From: Balaenoptera acutorostrata
Taxonomy: Eukaryota; Chordata; Mammalia; Artiodactyla; Balaenopteridae
Assembly (NCBI RefSeq): GCF_949987535.1
Contig: NC_080081.1
Coordinates: forward strand, 53,144,153 to 53,208,152
Direction: 5' to 3'
Length of the DNA stretch: 64,000 nucleotides
Below the pieces are notes generated by a model. That model did not search any database. It was given only the letters and a program-made list of their open reading frames with translations, and was not told the DNA's origin. Position numbers and translations under genes: made by a program. Below, in pieces: positions 10,608 to 21,633 of this stretch (the first letter of the stretch is position 1; each line of letters begins with the position of its first letter).

Positions 10608-11958
10608 AAAAAGTGCTTCATTTTTTTTTAATGAAGTATAGTTGATTCACAATATTGTGTTAGTTTCAGGTGTAAAGCAAAGTGATTCGGTTATACATAT
10701 ATATATATATTATTTTTTCAGACTATTTTCCATTATGGGTTATTACAAATTATTGAATATTGTTCCCTGTGCTATACAGGAAATCCCTGTATAGAAATAT
10801 CCATTTTCTATAACTAGTGTGTATCTGTTGATCCCATACTCCTAATTTATCCCCTTGCCACTCTCTTTCTCCTTTGGTAACCATAAGTTCGTTTTCTATA
10901 TCTGTGAGTCTGTTTCTGTTTTGTAAATAAATTCATTTGTATTAGTTTTTAGGTTCCACATATAAGTGATATCATATAATATTTGTCTTTCTCTGTCTGA
11001 CTTACTTCACTTAGTATGGTATTCTCTAGGTCCACCCATGTTTCTGCAAATGACAATATTTCATTTTTTATGGCTGAGTAATATTCCACTGTGTATATTT
11101 ATATAGAACACATCTTCATCCATTAATCTGTCAGTGGATACTTAGGTTGCTTCCATGTCTTGGCTATTGTGAGTAGTGCTACTATGAACATTGGGGTGCA
11201 TGTATCTTTGAGAATTAGAGTTTTCAACTTTTCTCAATATATGCCCAGGAGTGTGATTGCTGGATCATATGGTAGCTCTACTTTTAGTTTTTTTTTTTTT
11301 TTTTTTAATTAATTAATTAATTTATTTATTTTTGGCTGTGTTGGGTCTTCATTTCTGTGCGAGGGCTTCCTCTAGTTGTGGCAAGCGGGGGCCACTCTTC
11401 ATCGCGGTGCGCGGGCCTCTCACTATCGTGGCCTCTCTTGTTGCGGAGCACAGGCTCCAGATGTGCAGGCTCATTAGTTGTGGCTCACGGGCCCAGTTGC
11501 TCCACGGCATGTGGGATTTTCCCAGACCAGGGCTCGAGCCCGTGTCCCCTGCATTGGCAGGAAGATTCTCAACCACTGCGCCACCAGGGAAGCCCTACTT
11601 TTAGTTTTTTAAGGAACCTCTATACTGTTCTCCATGATGGCTGTACCAATTTACATTCCCACCAACAGTGTTGGAGGGTTCCCTTTTCTCCACACTCTTT
11701 CCAGCATTTATTATTTGTAGACATTTTGATGACAGCCATTCTAACAAGTGTGAGGTGATACCTCATTGTGGTTTTGATTTGCATTTCTCTAATAATTATC
11801 GATGTTGAACACCTTTTCATTTGCCTGTTGGCCATTTGTGTGTCTTCTTTGGAGAAATGTCTGTTTAGGTCTTTTGCTCAATTTTTGATTAGGTTGTTTT
11901 TTTGATATTGAATTGTATGAGCAGTTTGTATATTTTGGAGAAAAAAGTGCTTCATTTT
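10608..11958 (-). mobile_element. 5'-truncated L1 (ORF2 end and 3' UTR) with perfect TSD, SINE nested inside
   Basis: The element body is 10625-11941 on the minus strand, with its poly-A appearing as poly-T at 10621-10629. It is flanked by the 17-bp TSD AAAAAGTGCTTCATTTT at 10608-10624 and 11942-11958. The body shows the L1 3' UTR (GTTGATTCACAATATTGTG complement strand) and the C-terminal ORF2 region around 11600-11900. The SINE at 11294-11595 splits it. All frames are closed by stops, so it is dead. The intact TSD makes it younger than the L1 debris at 6.5-9.0 kb. Confidence 0.93.
11279..11610 (-). mobile_element. CHR-2-like tRNA-derived SINE nested in L1
   Basis: Minus strand starts GGGCTTCCCTGGTGGCGCAG at 11595 and ends in an AAATAAATTAATTAA-rich tail with poly-T at 11287-11306 on the plus strand. 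The B-box is recognisable as GGGCTCGAGCC on the complement (11530-11540). The L1 target TACTTTTAGTTTTTT is duplicated at 11279-11293 and 11596-11610, proving insertion into the L1 after that L1 landed. Open frames of 75-133 codons through this element are by-products of its GC-rich sequence. Confidence 0.96.
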
Positions 11959-12297
11959 GGTAAAAAGTATAATAGTATATGTTTATGGGTATATCCATAT
12001 AAATATAGTATAATAATCCCAGAATATATTGCTAGAAGTGAAGAATAAAAAATTCAAATTTATAGAATAAGGAATTATATTGTTAAAAGATTACTCAAGT
12101 GACCAGAAACCAGAATAAGCCTCCTTTGAAGAACAATAGACAATCTCAATTATATTATATTTAATTCATATTATTAAGGAATGCTTTTTATAGGGTTTTC
12201 ATAAAAGTAATATTTGATTACAGCTTACTCTGTCTTTGTATTCTTATAAATTCTCTTTTTTACATATCTTTTTCTCTGTCTCTCTCTCACATACACA
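11959..12297. other. AT-rich, nothing recognised
   Basis: Short flank between the L1 TSD and the MIR. Includes a small CTCTCT/CACACA low-complexity stretch at 12275-12300. Confidence 0.5.
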
Positions 12298-12560
12298 CAC
12301 TCATTTAATCTTCATATAAAAAAGTGTGAGATAGTTGTTTCTATTATTATTATTTCCATTTATTTATTTATTTATTTATTTGGCTGCAACAGGTCTTAGT
12401 TGCGGCATGAGGGATCTTTTAGTTTTTTAGTCACAAAGCAGAGTCACAGGTATTTAGGAAAACTGCCCAAGATCACAGAACATGGCATAGCTAGGATTTA
12501 CAACCAGTCTGACTCCAAAGTAAAACAAGTCCTTATGTTTAGTATAATACTATCTTTGCC
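12298..12560 (-). mobile_element. MIR SINE, minus strand, split by a CHR SINE tail
   Basis: Reverse-complement MIR order: CATTTAATCTTCATATAA, ATTATTATTATTTCCAT, then after the interruption ACTGCCCAAGATCACAGAACATGGC-type core and CCAGTCTGACTCC. The middle is interrupted at 12356-12428. MIR is an ancient mammal-wide SINE. Confidence 0.7.
12356..12428 (-). mobile_element. CHR-type SINE, 3' tail only
   Basis: The minus strand reads AAAGATCCCTCATGCCGCAA, CTAAGACCTGTTGCAGCC, then (AAAT)n, which is the 3' end of a CHR/Bov-tA type SINE. 5'-truncated and inserted in the middle of the MIR. Confidence 0.75.
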
Positions 12561-13095
12561 TTCTGAATAAACTTTTAAATTGTTAAAGAATTTCAAAATT
12601 ATCTGTGTTTCAATGCATTTAACAAGGTAGGTGATCAAGATGAATAAAATTATTTTAGTCTAAAATTACATGTAACTCTAAAAAAACTGATTTTTAAAAA
12701 TTCCCTTTTCAATTCACACTAAATGCAAAAGATAACTGCTATTCTTGCTCAGTGTGGTGTCTTTTCGATATAAGAAACACAGAACTAAATACTTGACTCC
12801 AAGGAGAAAAGAACAGAAAACAGATCCATTGTTGGCATAACACTTGATCTATATTTAATTTTCTGGGTGAAATAAAATTTAGAAAACATTTTTTAATATC
12901 CCTCAAAAATTTGTTTCTCCAAAGAGTAGCCCTCTTGGTAAATGTTTTTCAACAGAATTTAGTGTTCACTGAAAGCCAGTGAAAGGAAGCATTAAAACCA
13001 CCTTGTGCTTCTCAAATAAAATGCTATTCTTTTAGCCTTTTCCCTACATTGGGTGGTCATTTGAAACAAAACAACATAAAATACCGAATGTAGTG
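12561..13095. other. AT-rich, nothing recognised
   Basis: No domain, repeat family or structured RNA seen. Confidence 0.45.
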
Positions 13096-13104
13096 CTGAA
13101 TGCA

Positions 13105-13215
13105 GAGAGAGAGAGATTAAACTGCTCTCTCACAAGATCATTTGAAAGATCTTGTGTGACCACGAACAAAAGATCATATGTCTCTTGTTATAGAAGAGAT
13201 GAGAGAGACAAAAAT
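13105..13215. repeat. Cluster of short inverted repeats
   Basis: CACAAGATC (13131-13139) and GATCTTGTG (13148-13156) are exact 9-bp arms around an 8-nt loop. AACAAAAGA and TCTCTTGTT form a second hairpin at about 13165-13189 with one mismatch, and GAGAGAGA tracts lie on both sides. No promoter or RNA family was recognised. Confidence 0.6.
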
Positions 13216-13955
13216 TGTTCTCTTCAATTCTCCCTCATTCTATTTTATTCCGGTGCTTATATTCTAAAGTCTGTCCATATTTCTGGATACAATTGAAGGG
13301 ATTTCAGGACACAATTTTCACAGAGGATATGATAGGTTTTTGAAATTTTCTTGATTGTCTTCATTATGTCTTCTGTGCTTAATCATGGCCTTTCTTGTAT
13401 CAGTATTTTTCCCTTTCATACATGTCTGCTTAAATAGATTTTAAGCATGAGTCCTCTCAAACTATTTCCTAAATGAATAAAATCATATAGTGAGACATAA
13501 TTAAATCCAAACAACACTTTAGGAATAGGAAAGCACATCAGAGAACAGGATCAATTAACTCTTTCAAGCCATTAGTTACCCTGTCACTGTTGAATTGTTC
13601 CAAATAGCATAATCATCTACTCATTTTTCCTTTAGGGACTTGAAAACCAGACAAGTCTTAGTAAATTGAAAGGAAAACAAGTTGATGATGATGAAGTACA
13701 GCACTAAAAAATGATGGAGTGTGTTAAATATCTAGAAGACAGCTTTTGTTTCATTCCACTAAAAAAAAAAAAAAAGGAATTTAAAGTGAAAATTCTAAGT
13801 GTTTAGAATTACATTTGACATCCTTTTCGTTTCAGAAGATGCTACGGTAAGCTATATGCTTTCACTGTTCATATGCAAAAATCTATTTTATATGTCTTTT
13901 AAATACATCTTTGATATTTATACTGTTTTGGATTTTAATGCTTTATGAGTATCAT
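13216..13955. other. AT-rich, nothing recognised
   Basis: Contains a 15-nt poly-A run near 13760. No gene or repeat family assigned. Confidence 0.45.
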
Positions 13956-14085
13956 TTCCCTGAACAATTTTAAAGCTTTCTAAGGGCAGGGAGAATGGTC
14001 TGTGCATCTGTGATTGTCCTCAGCACCCTGGACAGTGCTTTGTACATCAGGAAGCTCAATCGTTGACTGTGGATGTGTTATTTGC
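13956..14085 (+). mobile_element. L2 3' end fragment
   Basis: CTAAGGGCAGGGAGAATGG, then CAGCACCCTGGACAGTGC, then a CAGGAAGCTCAAT end resemble the 3' terminus of L2 (AGGGCAGGGA ... CAGTGCCTGGCACATAG ... CTCAATAAA). Degenerate and short. Confidence 0.55.
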
Positions 14086-15046
14086 TTGTTTGACCTGATC
14101 CACTACATCTATTTGACCTTTCATAGGCTCAAAGTCTCATAATTGACTTACCTCCTTTATGTTTCATTAAATTTCAGTTCTCTATACACTGTTTCATAAA
14201 CAGAGGATGAAAAAGCCTTTGCATATGCTAGAAAAATGTATGAACACTTTAATCCTCTCACTCCACACTCTTCTAGAGAAACACTTCTTATCTAAACTTC
14301 TCCAGCAAAGGTGAGGACTTAGGTCCAACACTAGGGATATATGCTCATCTAGACTATAATGCTCTGTAGTTGCCATGAATTTAATTCAAGGCCAGATAAC
14401 TGTTACTGTTGCAGATAAAAAGAGGCTCATCTTACCTTATAAAAAGCTTCTTAGTATAGATAACATGTTTATAATACTGACAAAAAGTAATTTTCATCAA
14501 AAGTTACATCTTTTTTAATATTTTTAAAATACTTTGTTTCAAAATTAAAAATAAGAGAATAAGCACTTTTGAATAATTACAAAGTTAGAAAAATTTTTAA
14601 ATATTATCTTTCTCTAATTTCAGTCTCCTTTTAAGTTAGGATTATTATAGGCTTTAAAGGGAGGTCTGCAAGGTGAATATCATGCTGTCATTCTAGAACT
14701 CGATGCAAATCTCTAAACAATAATATTAAAAAGAAAGTTATTTTATAAAAAGTTTCTTTGGACATACCAAAGTAACATTTAGTCTTCTAAAATTGTAAGG
14801 ATAAATGTGACAAATTTTCGTTTCATAAAAATGACAAGAAAATGCAGGACCTTCAGTTGTTTTTTATTCTTCCCACTTTACCCTGAGAAAGGCTGGTACT
14901 TTACTTATTTAGTTAGTTAGTATTTTAGTTTTTTCAGAACAGAGAGATAGTATGAACAAAAATTAAAAGAAAAAACAGCAGTCAATAAATTTTATTGTAA
15001 AGAAGAATTATTTCTGTTGTCTAGTGCTTTCAAGAAAAGTTATTTA
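14086..15046. other. AT-rich, nothing recognised
   Basis: No gene assigned. A 60-codon open frame (14194-14376, minus) has no motif. Confidence 0.45.
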
Positions 15047-15357
15047 AGAGGCATCCTTTGGCATCCATGGGAGATTGACTCAGGACCCCCCATAGAAATC
15101 AAAATCCATGTATGTTCAAGTCTCATATAAAATGGAGTAATCTCATATAAGCTATTCGTAACCTCCCATATATTTAAATTATCTTTAGATTACTTATAAT
15201 GCCTAATACAATGTAAATGCTATGTAAATGTTGCCAGCATGCAACAAATTCAAGTTTTGCTTTTTGGAACTTTCTAGAATTTTTAAAAAAATATTTTAGA
15301 TCCAAGGTGGATTAAATCCATGGATGTGGAACCTGAGGATATGTAGGGCCAACTGTA
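15047..15357. mobile_element. Non-autonomous Tigger/MER2-type DNA transposon
   Basis: The left end reads GGCATCCATGGGAGATTGA, CTCAGGACCCCCCATAGAAA and the right end carries the matching inverted text TCCATGGATGTGG ... TAGGGCCAACTGTA. Between them is ATTACTTATAATGCCTAATA followed by CAATGTAAATGCTATGTAAA. These are the landmarks of pogo-like MER2-group elements, which insert at TA. Length of about 310 bp and lack of any transposase frame fit a non-autonomous copy. Orientation is not assigned. Confidence 0.85.
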
Positions 15358-17175
15358 TTTACAAAGCAGTAGTTTAATGAATAATAGATAACAAGATACT
15401 TGCAAACTAAATGAAAAAGACTTTATCAGCTCAAGAGGAACAAGTTCTAGATGAAGCCTCATCATAGATCAGATAAATAAACCCAAATATTTAAAGATTT
15501 TTCTTCATTCCCTTAACAATTTTTTTTTATACTGCAATTACTTTCTGAACTAAGTTCCAGCCAATCTCTTCTCTTGTGTAACTCTAATAAAATTACTCAT
15601 TGCTAATGTTACTTCCATCAAATTAAAAACCTTCTAACCTTCCTTCCTGCTTCAAAGACCATTAAGGCATCTGCATTAGATTTTAAAAAAAAAACTAAGT
15701 TATGCTGCTCAAATTTTTGCCAAACTCTTATTTTTCCCTTATTGGAATTGTAAACTCGATGATTCTAAGGAGAAGAAAACTAATGTTATTCATAATATTT
15801 TGACAGACCAACATTACTAGGACATATTATTATAACTTTACTACTTGGACCAAACTGTTTGTCAATCTCACCTGCTCTATGTAGCTTTGAATACATTTTC
15901 CTGTCTAATCTGGGCTCTTATATCTGTGCTTTAGACTGAAATCTTGAATCTTTCATTCTTTCCTAAATTTAGGTCTGTCTCCTCTCCTACCTTTTGACTC
16001 CCTCCAGGATGTAGGAAGCCCAACCATGAATTATTTAGCATCCATTTTTCTGAATCTCAAACAAATCTTAAGATAGAGATGTATAGCAATAGATGGGCAA
16101 ATAGTAAGATTATAATAATGTACAATTTAAATAGTAAGATAATATTTGAACATGAAATGATCTGGCTTTGGTCTGCATAAACCATGAATTGATATTTTTC
16201 CATATCATTTGCCTGTGTTTATTTGCAAATTGGAAAAAGCTTCGTTATTGGATTATACTTTTTTTCTTAATTACTCAATACAAAGATTTATGAAAACATT
16301 ACTTTATGTTTAGATTTATATCTAACTTATTTGATGTACAGTATTAATTTGTATAAGTGAAGTAACATTATAAAAATATCAAAGTTAAAAATAAATTTGT
16401 ATGTTATAATTAATTGATTTTTCCTGCAATTTACCTACATCTCTACAATTGAATAATCAAGATACTACACCTTCATGTAATAGTCTAAGACTGAGTAAAA
16501 TGGAGGTTTTATTTCACCTCTTCCTCTTTCTTCAATGTACTCTCTACCAGCCTGTTTTCCGACCTGTGGAATAAGCAAGATAAAATGACAGTTCCCTCTG
16601 GAGTGTATCAAAACACGCCAGAGCAATAAAAACCATGATAGGAGAGATTAAGCTTTTTGACCCCAATTGTGGCATCTCAGCTTTTTAGAGAGTCTGGCCT
16701 CACTATCTCTCCTCAGTGCATGGGGCGTTTCACAAACATTTTGAAACTAAGAAATCTCTCTTTCAGAATGGAGCCCTAGGGATAATTTAAATCTTTTGAC
16801 CCACTGGCAAATTCCTCCATCCTGGAGGATTAATTGACCATTCAGTCGATAAACATTTGAAGACTTGAAGGGAAATTTACAGATGTCCACGTGGGACACA
16901 TGGGAGACATATTAAAGGGACAAACATAAGTTTTTATTTAAAAGAGATTACAACTGAATCATGGCAATAAATGATACATATAATCAGACTAGATATAACC
17001 CTTATAAGAATAAACTGACTGTTGGCTTAGGCATTTATTTCCTAGTAGGTTTATGTCATTATATTAGACTCATAGGTAGATTATCCTGTCCTCATGGATC
17101 CTTGCATATTAAGGATAAAGAATAATTAACCATGTATAGGATAGAATATAGTCAGTGCTAAGTAACATAAAAAAG
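15358..17175. other. 1.8 kb without an assigned gene or repeat
   Basis: The stretch at 16530-16870 is somewhat more GC-rich than its surroundings and lacks recognisable repeat hallmarks. No open frame or splice-flanked exon could be supported. Confidence 0.4.
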
Positions 17176-17440
17176 TATGAAGCAACATCATGGAAAATCA
17201 TAAGAGAAGGAGGTTACTTTCATGAAAAAAATCAAGTAAGACTTCCTAGGGAGAGTAAGACTGGAGCAAAGCTTGAAGAATTGGTAAAACTTACTTATGG
17301 GAAGTGGGTAAAGAAAAAACCATCCACAAAGAGAAAAATCAAATGTGGCAGCAATATCAAGGCCTTGAATGTCAAAGAGTTTCATTTTTAATTCTACAGA
17401 AAAGGATTTCCAAAATTGTATGGAACATTAATGTCCATTG
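17176..17440 (-). mobile_element. L2 fragment, minus strand (tentative)
   Basis: Plus-strand phrases such as GAAGGAGGTTACTTTCATGA and AAGGCCTTGAATGTCAAAGA resemble the reverse complement of the L2 3' half. The open frames on both strands here (65 and 78 codons) have no domain. Confidence 0.4.
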
Positions 17441-17765
17441 AGATATAAATGGATATTGCATTAGAAATAAGTAAAGGGTTCTCTGGCAGAATTAAATTAA
17501 AAATCAAATACTCCATAGATCTAGAGATATCTAGAGCAGGTGGTCATACAGTAGAGACTATTACTATGACTATTACTACCACTGCAACCCCTGTCCCACT
17601 GCTGCTGCTAAATAGAAGCCGAAACCAATGAGGTGTGAGGATGAGGTGCTGTGGGTTTATGACTAAGTAGTCTGATTGATGTTGTATCTTGAAAAGATAA
17701 CCAGCAGTGTTCTAGATGAAAACACAGTAGACAGAGTGATTTTTTCTAAAATAGAGGCCTGATGT

Positions 17766-18077
17766 CACTTCTCTAATTATTAAATTTATTTATTTATTTA
17801 TTTATGGCTGTGTTGGGTCTTCGTTTCTGTGAGAGGGCTTTCTCTAGTTGTGGCAAGCAGAGGCCACTCTTCATCGCGGTGTGCAGGCCTCTCACTATCG
17901 CGGCCTCTCTTGTTGCAGAGCACAGGCTCCAGACCCTCAGGCTCAGTAATGTGGCTCACGGGCCCAGTTGTTCCGAGGCATGTGGAATCTTCCCAGACCA
18001 GGGCTTGAACCCGTGTCCCCTGCATTGGCAGGCAGATTCTCAACCACTGCGCCACCAGGGAAGCCCCACTTCTCTAT
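17766..18077 (-). mobile_element. CHR-2-like SINE nested in L2
   Basis: Minus strand begins GGGCTTCCCTGGTGGCGCAG (ending at 18066) and runs to an (AAAT)n tail at about 17780-17803. The target CACTTCTCTA is present at 17766-17775 and 18067-18076. Body is close to the other three young copies. Confidence 0.95.
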
Positions 18078-18186
18078 TAATACTTTGCAGTGGCTTCTCA
18101 ACTCACTTAGAGGAAAAGCTAAAATCCTTATGTTGACCTTTGAGAGCCTTGGTGTACTCTCTACTATCTCTTTATTTTTATCCCCT

Positions 18187-18226
18187 CTTCTCTCTCTCTG
18201 CTCTCTCTCTGTCTCTCTCTCCCTAA
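18187..18226. repeat. (CT)n microsatellite
   Basis: CTCTCT runs interrupted by single G bases within the L2 remnant. Confidence 0.9.
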
Positions 18227-18738
18227 TTCTGTTCCACACACACTGCTCTTTTACCACACAGAGCATCCTTTCCCTCTGCCTTCCTATTCCTGTTCCAGGG
18301 AATATTGTTTCCCAGTTTTACACCCAACTCACTCCCCTGCCTCCTTCAAGTGTCTGTTCTAATTCACTTTAACTTTATTATAAATAACCATTCCATTGTA
18401 ACTTTCGTCTAACTTTCAGTGCTTTTGCCCTGCTCAACTCATATTTATCACTCTTATCCTACCATAGGATACACGCCTCTTTATTTCTTTGTTGTGTGTC
18501 TCCCGTACCTGTGACAACTGCAGTAGAGCAGGGACAGAGAAACTTCTGTACCCACAATACCTAGAACCATGCCAGGTGTGTCCTAGCTACTCAATAAATA
18601 GAAATTGAGGAAATGGAGAGAAAACTAAGGTTGTGGAGACTAATTAGAAAGTGTTTTGTAAAACTGAATGTGAGAGGAAACAAGGCCTTAAACTTAGGTG
18701 CAAATATATTAGACAGAAAAGATTAATACTTAACTACA

Positions 18739-20759
18739 GGGAGAGGCCTTCAAGATGGCAGAAGAGTAAGACGTGGAGATCACCTTCCTCCCCACAAATA
18801 CATCAGAAATACATCTACATGTGGAACAGCTCCTACAGAACACCTACTGAACGCTGTCAGAAGACCTCAGACCTCCCAAAAGGAAAGAAAATCTCCACGT
18901 ACCTGGGTAAGGCAAAAGAAAAAAGAAAAAAAGAGACAAAAGAATGGGAACAGGACCTGAACCACTGGGAGGGAGCTGTGAAGGAGGAAAGGTTTCCACA
19001 CACTAGGAAGCTCCTTCACTGGATGAGACGGGGGATGGTGGGGGGGGAGCTTTGGAGCCACGGAGGAGAGCACAGCAACAGGGGTGCAGAGGGCAAAGCA
19101 GAGAGATTCCCACACAGAGGATAGGTGCTGACCAGCACTCACCAACCTGAGAGGCTTGTCTGCTCACCTGCTGGGTCGGGTGGGGGCTGGGAGCTGAGGC
19201 TCCGGCTTCGGAGGTCAGATCCCAGGGAGAGGACTGGCATTGGCTGCGTGAACACAGTCTGAAGGGGTTAGTGCACCACAGCTAGCTGGAAGGGAGTCCA
19301 GGAAAAAGCTTGGAGCTGCCTAAGAGGCAAGAGACCATTGTTTTGAGGTGTGCAAGGAGAGGGGATTCAGAGCACCGCCTAAATCAGCTCCAGAGATGGG
19401 CGTGAGTCGTGGCTATCAACACAGACTCCAGAGACGGGCATGAGATGCTAACACTGCTGCTGCAGCCACCAAGAAGCCTGTGTGCAAGCACAGGTCACTA
19501 TCCACACCTTCCCTTGTGGAAGCCTGTGCAGCCTGCCACTGCCAGGGTCCCGTGATCCAAGGACAACTTCCCCAGGAGAACACACGGTGTGCCTCAGGCT
19601 GGTGCAACGTCAAGCCGGCCTCTGCCGCCACAGAACAGGCTTGCCCCGAATTCTGTTCCCCTCCTTCCCCCCAGCTTGAGTGAACCAGAGCTCCCTAATC
19701 AACTGCTACTTTAACCCCGTCCTGTCTGAGCAGGAACAGATGCCCTCAGGTGACCTACACACAGAGACGGGGGCAATCCAAAGCTGAACCCCGGGAGCTG
19801 TGCGAACAAAGAAGAGAAAGGGAAATTTCCCCCAGCAGCCTCAGGAGGAGCAGATTAAATCTCCAAAATCAACTTGATGTACCATGCATCTGTGGAATAC
19901 CTGAATAGACAACGAATCATCCCAAAATTGAAGCAGTGGACTTTGGGAGCAAAGATGTATATATATTTTTCCTTTTTCTCTTATCATGAGTGTGTATGTG
20001 TATACATTTTTGTGTGATTTTGTCTGTATAGCTTTGCTTTTTCCATTTGTCCTAGGGTTCTGTGTGTCTGTTCCTTTTTTTTTTTTTTTTTTTTTTTTGG
20101 ATAGTTTTTTCTGCTTGTTATCATTGGTGGGTTTTTTTTTTTTTTTTTGGCTTGATTGCTCTCTTCTTTCTTTCTTTTTTTATTGCTTTTTAATTTCTTA
20201 ATAATTTTTTATGTTAATAACTTTATTTTATTATTATTTTTTTTCTTTTTTTTCTCCCTTTTCTTCTGAGCTGTGTGGCTGACAAGGTATTGATACTCTG
20301 GACAGGTGTCAGGCCTGTGCCTCAGAGGTGAGGGAGCCAAGTTCAGGACATTGGTCCATCAGAGACCTCCAAGCTCCATGTAATATCAAACGGCAAAAGC
20401 TCCCCCAGAGATCTCAATCTCAACACTAAGACCCCGCTCCACTCAACAACCAGCAGCTACAGTGCTGGACGCCCAATGCCAAACAATTAGCAAGACAGGA
20501 CCACATCTCAAACCATTAGCAGAGAAGCTGCCTAAAATCATAAGGTCACAGACATCCCAAAACACACCACCAGACACAGTCTTGCCCACTCGAAAGACAA
20601 GATCCAGCCTCATCCACCAGAACACAGGCACTAGTTCCCTCCACCAGGAAGCCTACACAGCCCACTGAACCAACATTAACTACTGGGGGCACCAAAAACA
20701 ATGGGAACTAGGAACCTGCAGCCTGCAAAAAGGAGACTCCAAACAGTAAGTTAAGCAAA
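18739..20759 (+). promoter_or_regulatory. L1 5' UTR (internal promoter region)
   Basis: About 2 kb, clearly more GC-rich than the surrounding DNA at 18.74-19.8 kb and T-rich in 19.95-20.27 kb (long poly-T runs at 20073-20098 and 20133-20148). The start text GAGGCCTTCAAGATGGC is typical of this L1 lineage. The L1 family carries its pol II promoter here; activity of this old copy is not shown. A 157-codon open frame at 18651-19124 begins upstream of the L1 edge and is not credible as a gene. Confidence 0.8.
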
Positions 20760-21633
20760 ATGAGAAGACAGAGAAACACACAGTAGATGAAGGAACAAGG
20801 TAAAAACTCACCAGACAAAACAAATGAAGAGGAAATAGGCAACTACCTGAAAAAGAATTCAGAGTAATAATAGTAAAGATGATCCAAAATCCTGGAAATA
20901 GGATGGAGAAAATACAAATGTTTAACAAAGACCTAGAAAAACTAAAGAGCAAACAAACAATGAAGAACAACAAAATAATTGAAATTAAAAATTCCCTAGA
21001 CAGAATCAATAGCAGAATAACTGAGGCAGAAGAACTGATAAGTGACCTGGAAGATAAAACAGTGCAAATAACTACCGCAGAGCAGAATAAAGGAAAAAGA
21101 ATGAAAAAAATTGATGACAGTCTCAGAGACCTCTAGGACAACATTAAATGAGCCAGCATTTGAATTATAGGGGTCCCAGAAGAAGAAAAGAAAAAGAAAG
21201 GGACAGACAATATATTTGAAGAGATTAGAGTTAAAAACTGCCTTATATGGGAAAGGAAATAGTCAGTCAAGTCCAGGAAGCACAGAGAGTCCCATACAGG
21301 ATAAATCCAAGGAGAAACATGCCAAGATACATATTAATCAAACTATCAAAAATTAAATACAAAGAAAAAATATTAAAAGCAGCAAGAGAAAAACAAAAAA
21401 TAACATACAAGGGAATCCCCATGAGGTTAACAGCTGATTTTTCAGCAAAAACTCCGCAAGCCAGAAAGGAGTGGCAGGACATATTTAAAGTGATGAAAGG
21501 GAAAAACCTACACCCAAGATTACTCCACCCAGCAAGGATCTCATTCAGATTTTATGGAGAAATTAAAACCTTTGGAGACAAGCAAAGGCTAAGAGAATAC
21601 AGCACCACCAAACCAGCTTTACAACACATGTAA
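20760..21633 (+). pseudogene. L1 ORF1 (ORF1p chaperone) remnant
   Basis: ORF1p of L1 is a trimeric RNA-binding protein that coats L1 RNA. The frame appears to begin with the ATG at 20760 but has stops soon after (for example at 20784) and just before 20879. From 20879 to 21136 it encodes a heptad-like coiled coil (IEIKNSLDRINSRITEAEEL region). Stops and shifts separate this from 21145-21245 (GVPEEEKKKK..., start of the RRM) and from 21247-21633, which holds the rest of the RRM and the C-terminal domain (RINPRRNMPRYILIKL, ADFSAKTPQARKEW, ending TTKPALQHM). Non-functional. Confidence 0.9.

Larger units (their letters stand above)
17722..18612 (+). mobile_element. L2 3' region, split by a SINE
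   Basis: Starts with ACAGAGTGATTTTTTCTAAA and GATGTCACTTCTCTAA, then after the SINE continues TTTGCAGTGGCTTCTCAA, AGAGGAAAAGCTAAAATCC, later GAGCAGGGACAGAG and CTACTCAATAAATAGAAATT. This is the order of the L2 3' half and terminus. The SINE at 17780-18066 sits in the middle with a TSD. Confidence 0.75.

Noticed and set aside
11332..11758. Overlapping frames of 75-133 codons on both strands as genes
   Set aside because: They run through the SINE at 11294-11595. The same peptides recur at 17.8-18.3, 24.2-24.6 and 37.8-38.3 kb wherever this SINE occurs.
17804..18372. Frames of 85-134 codons as a gene
   Set aside because: They begin in the CHR SINE and run on into L2 sequence; repeat translation.
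18651..19124. 157-codon frame at the L1 5' end as a gene
   Set aside because: It starts 90 nt before the L1 and crosses the element boundary into the 5' UTR. No domain and no reason to be translated.
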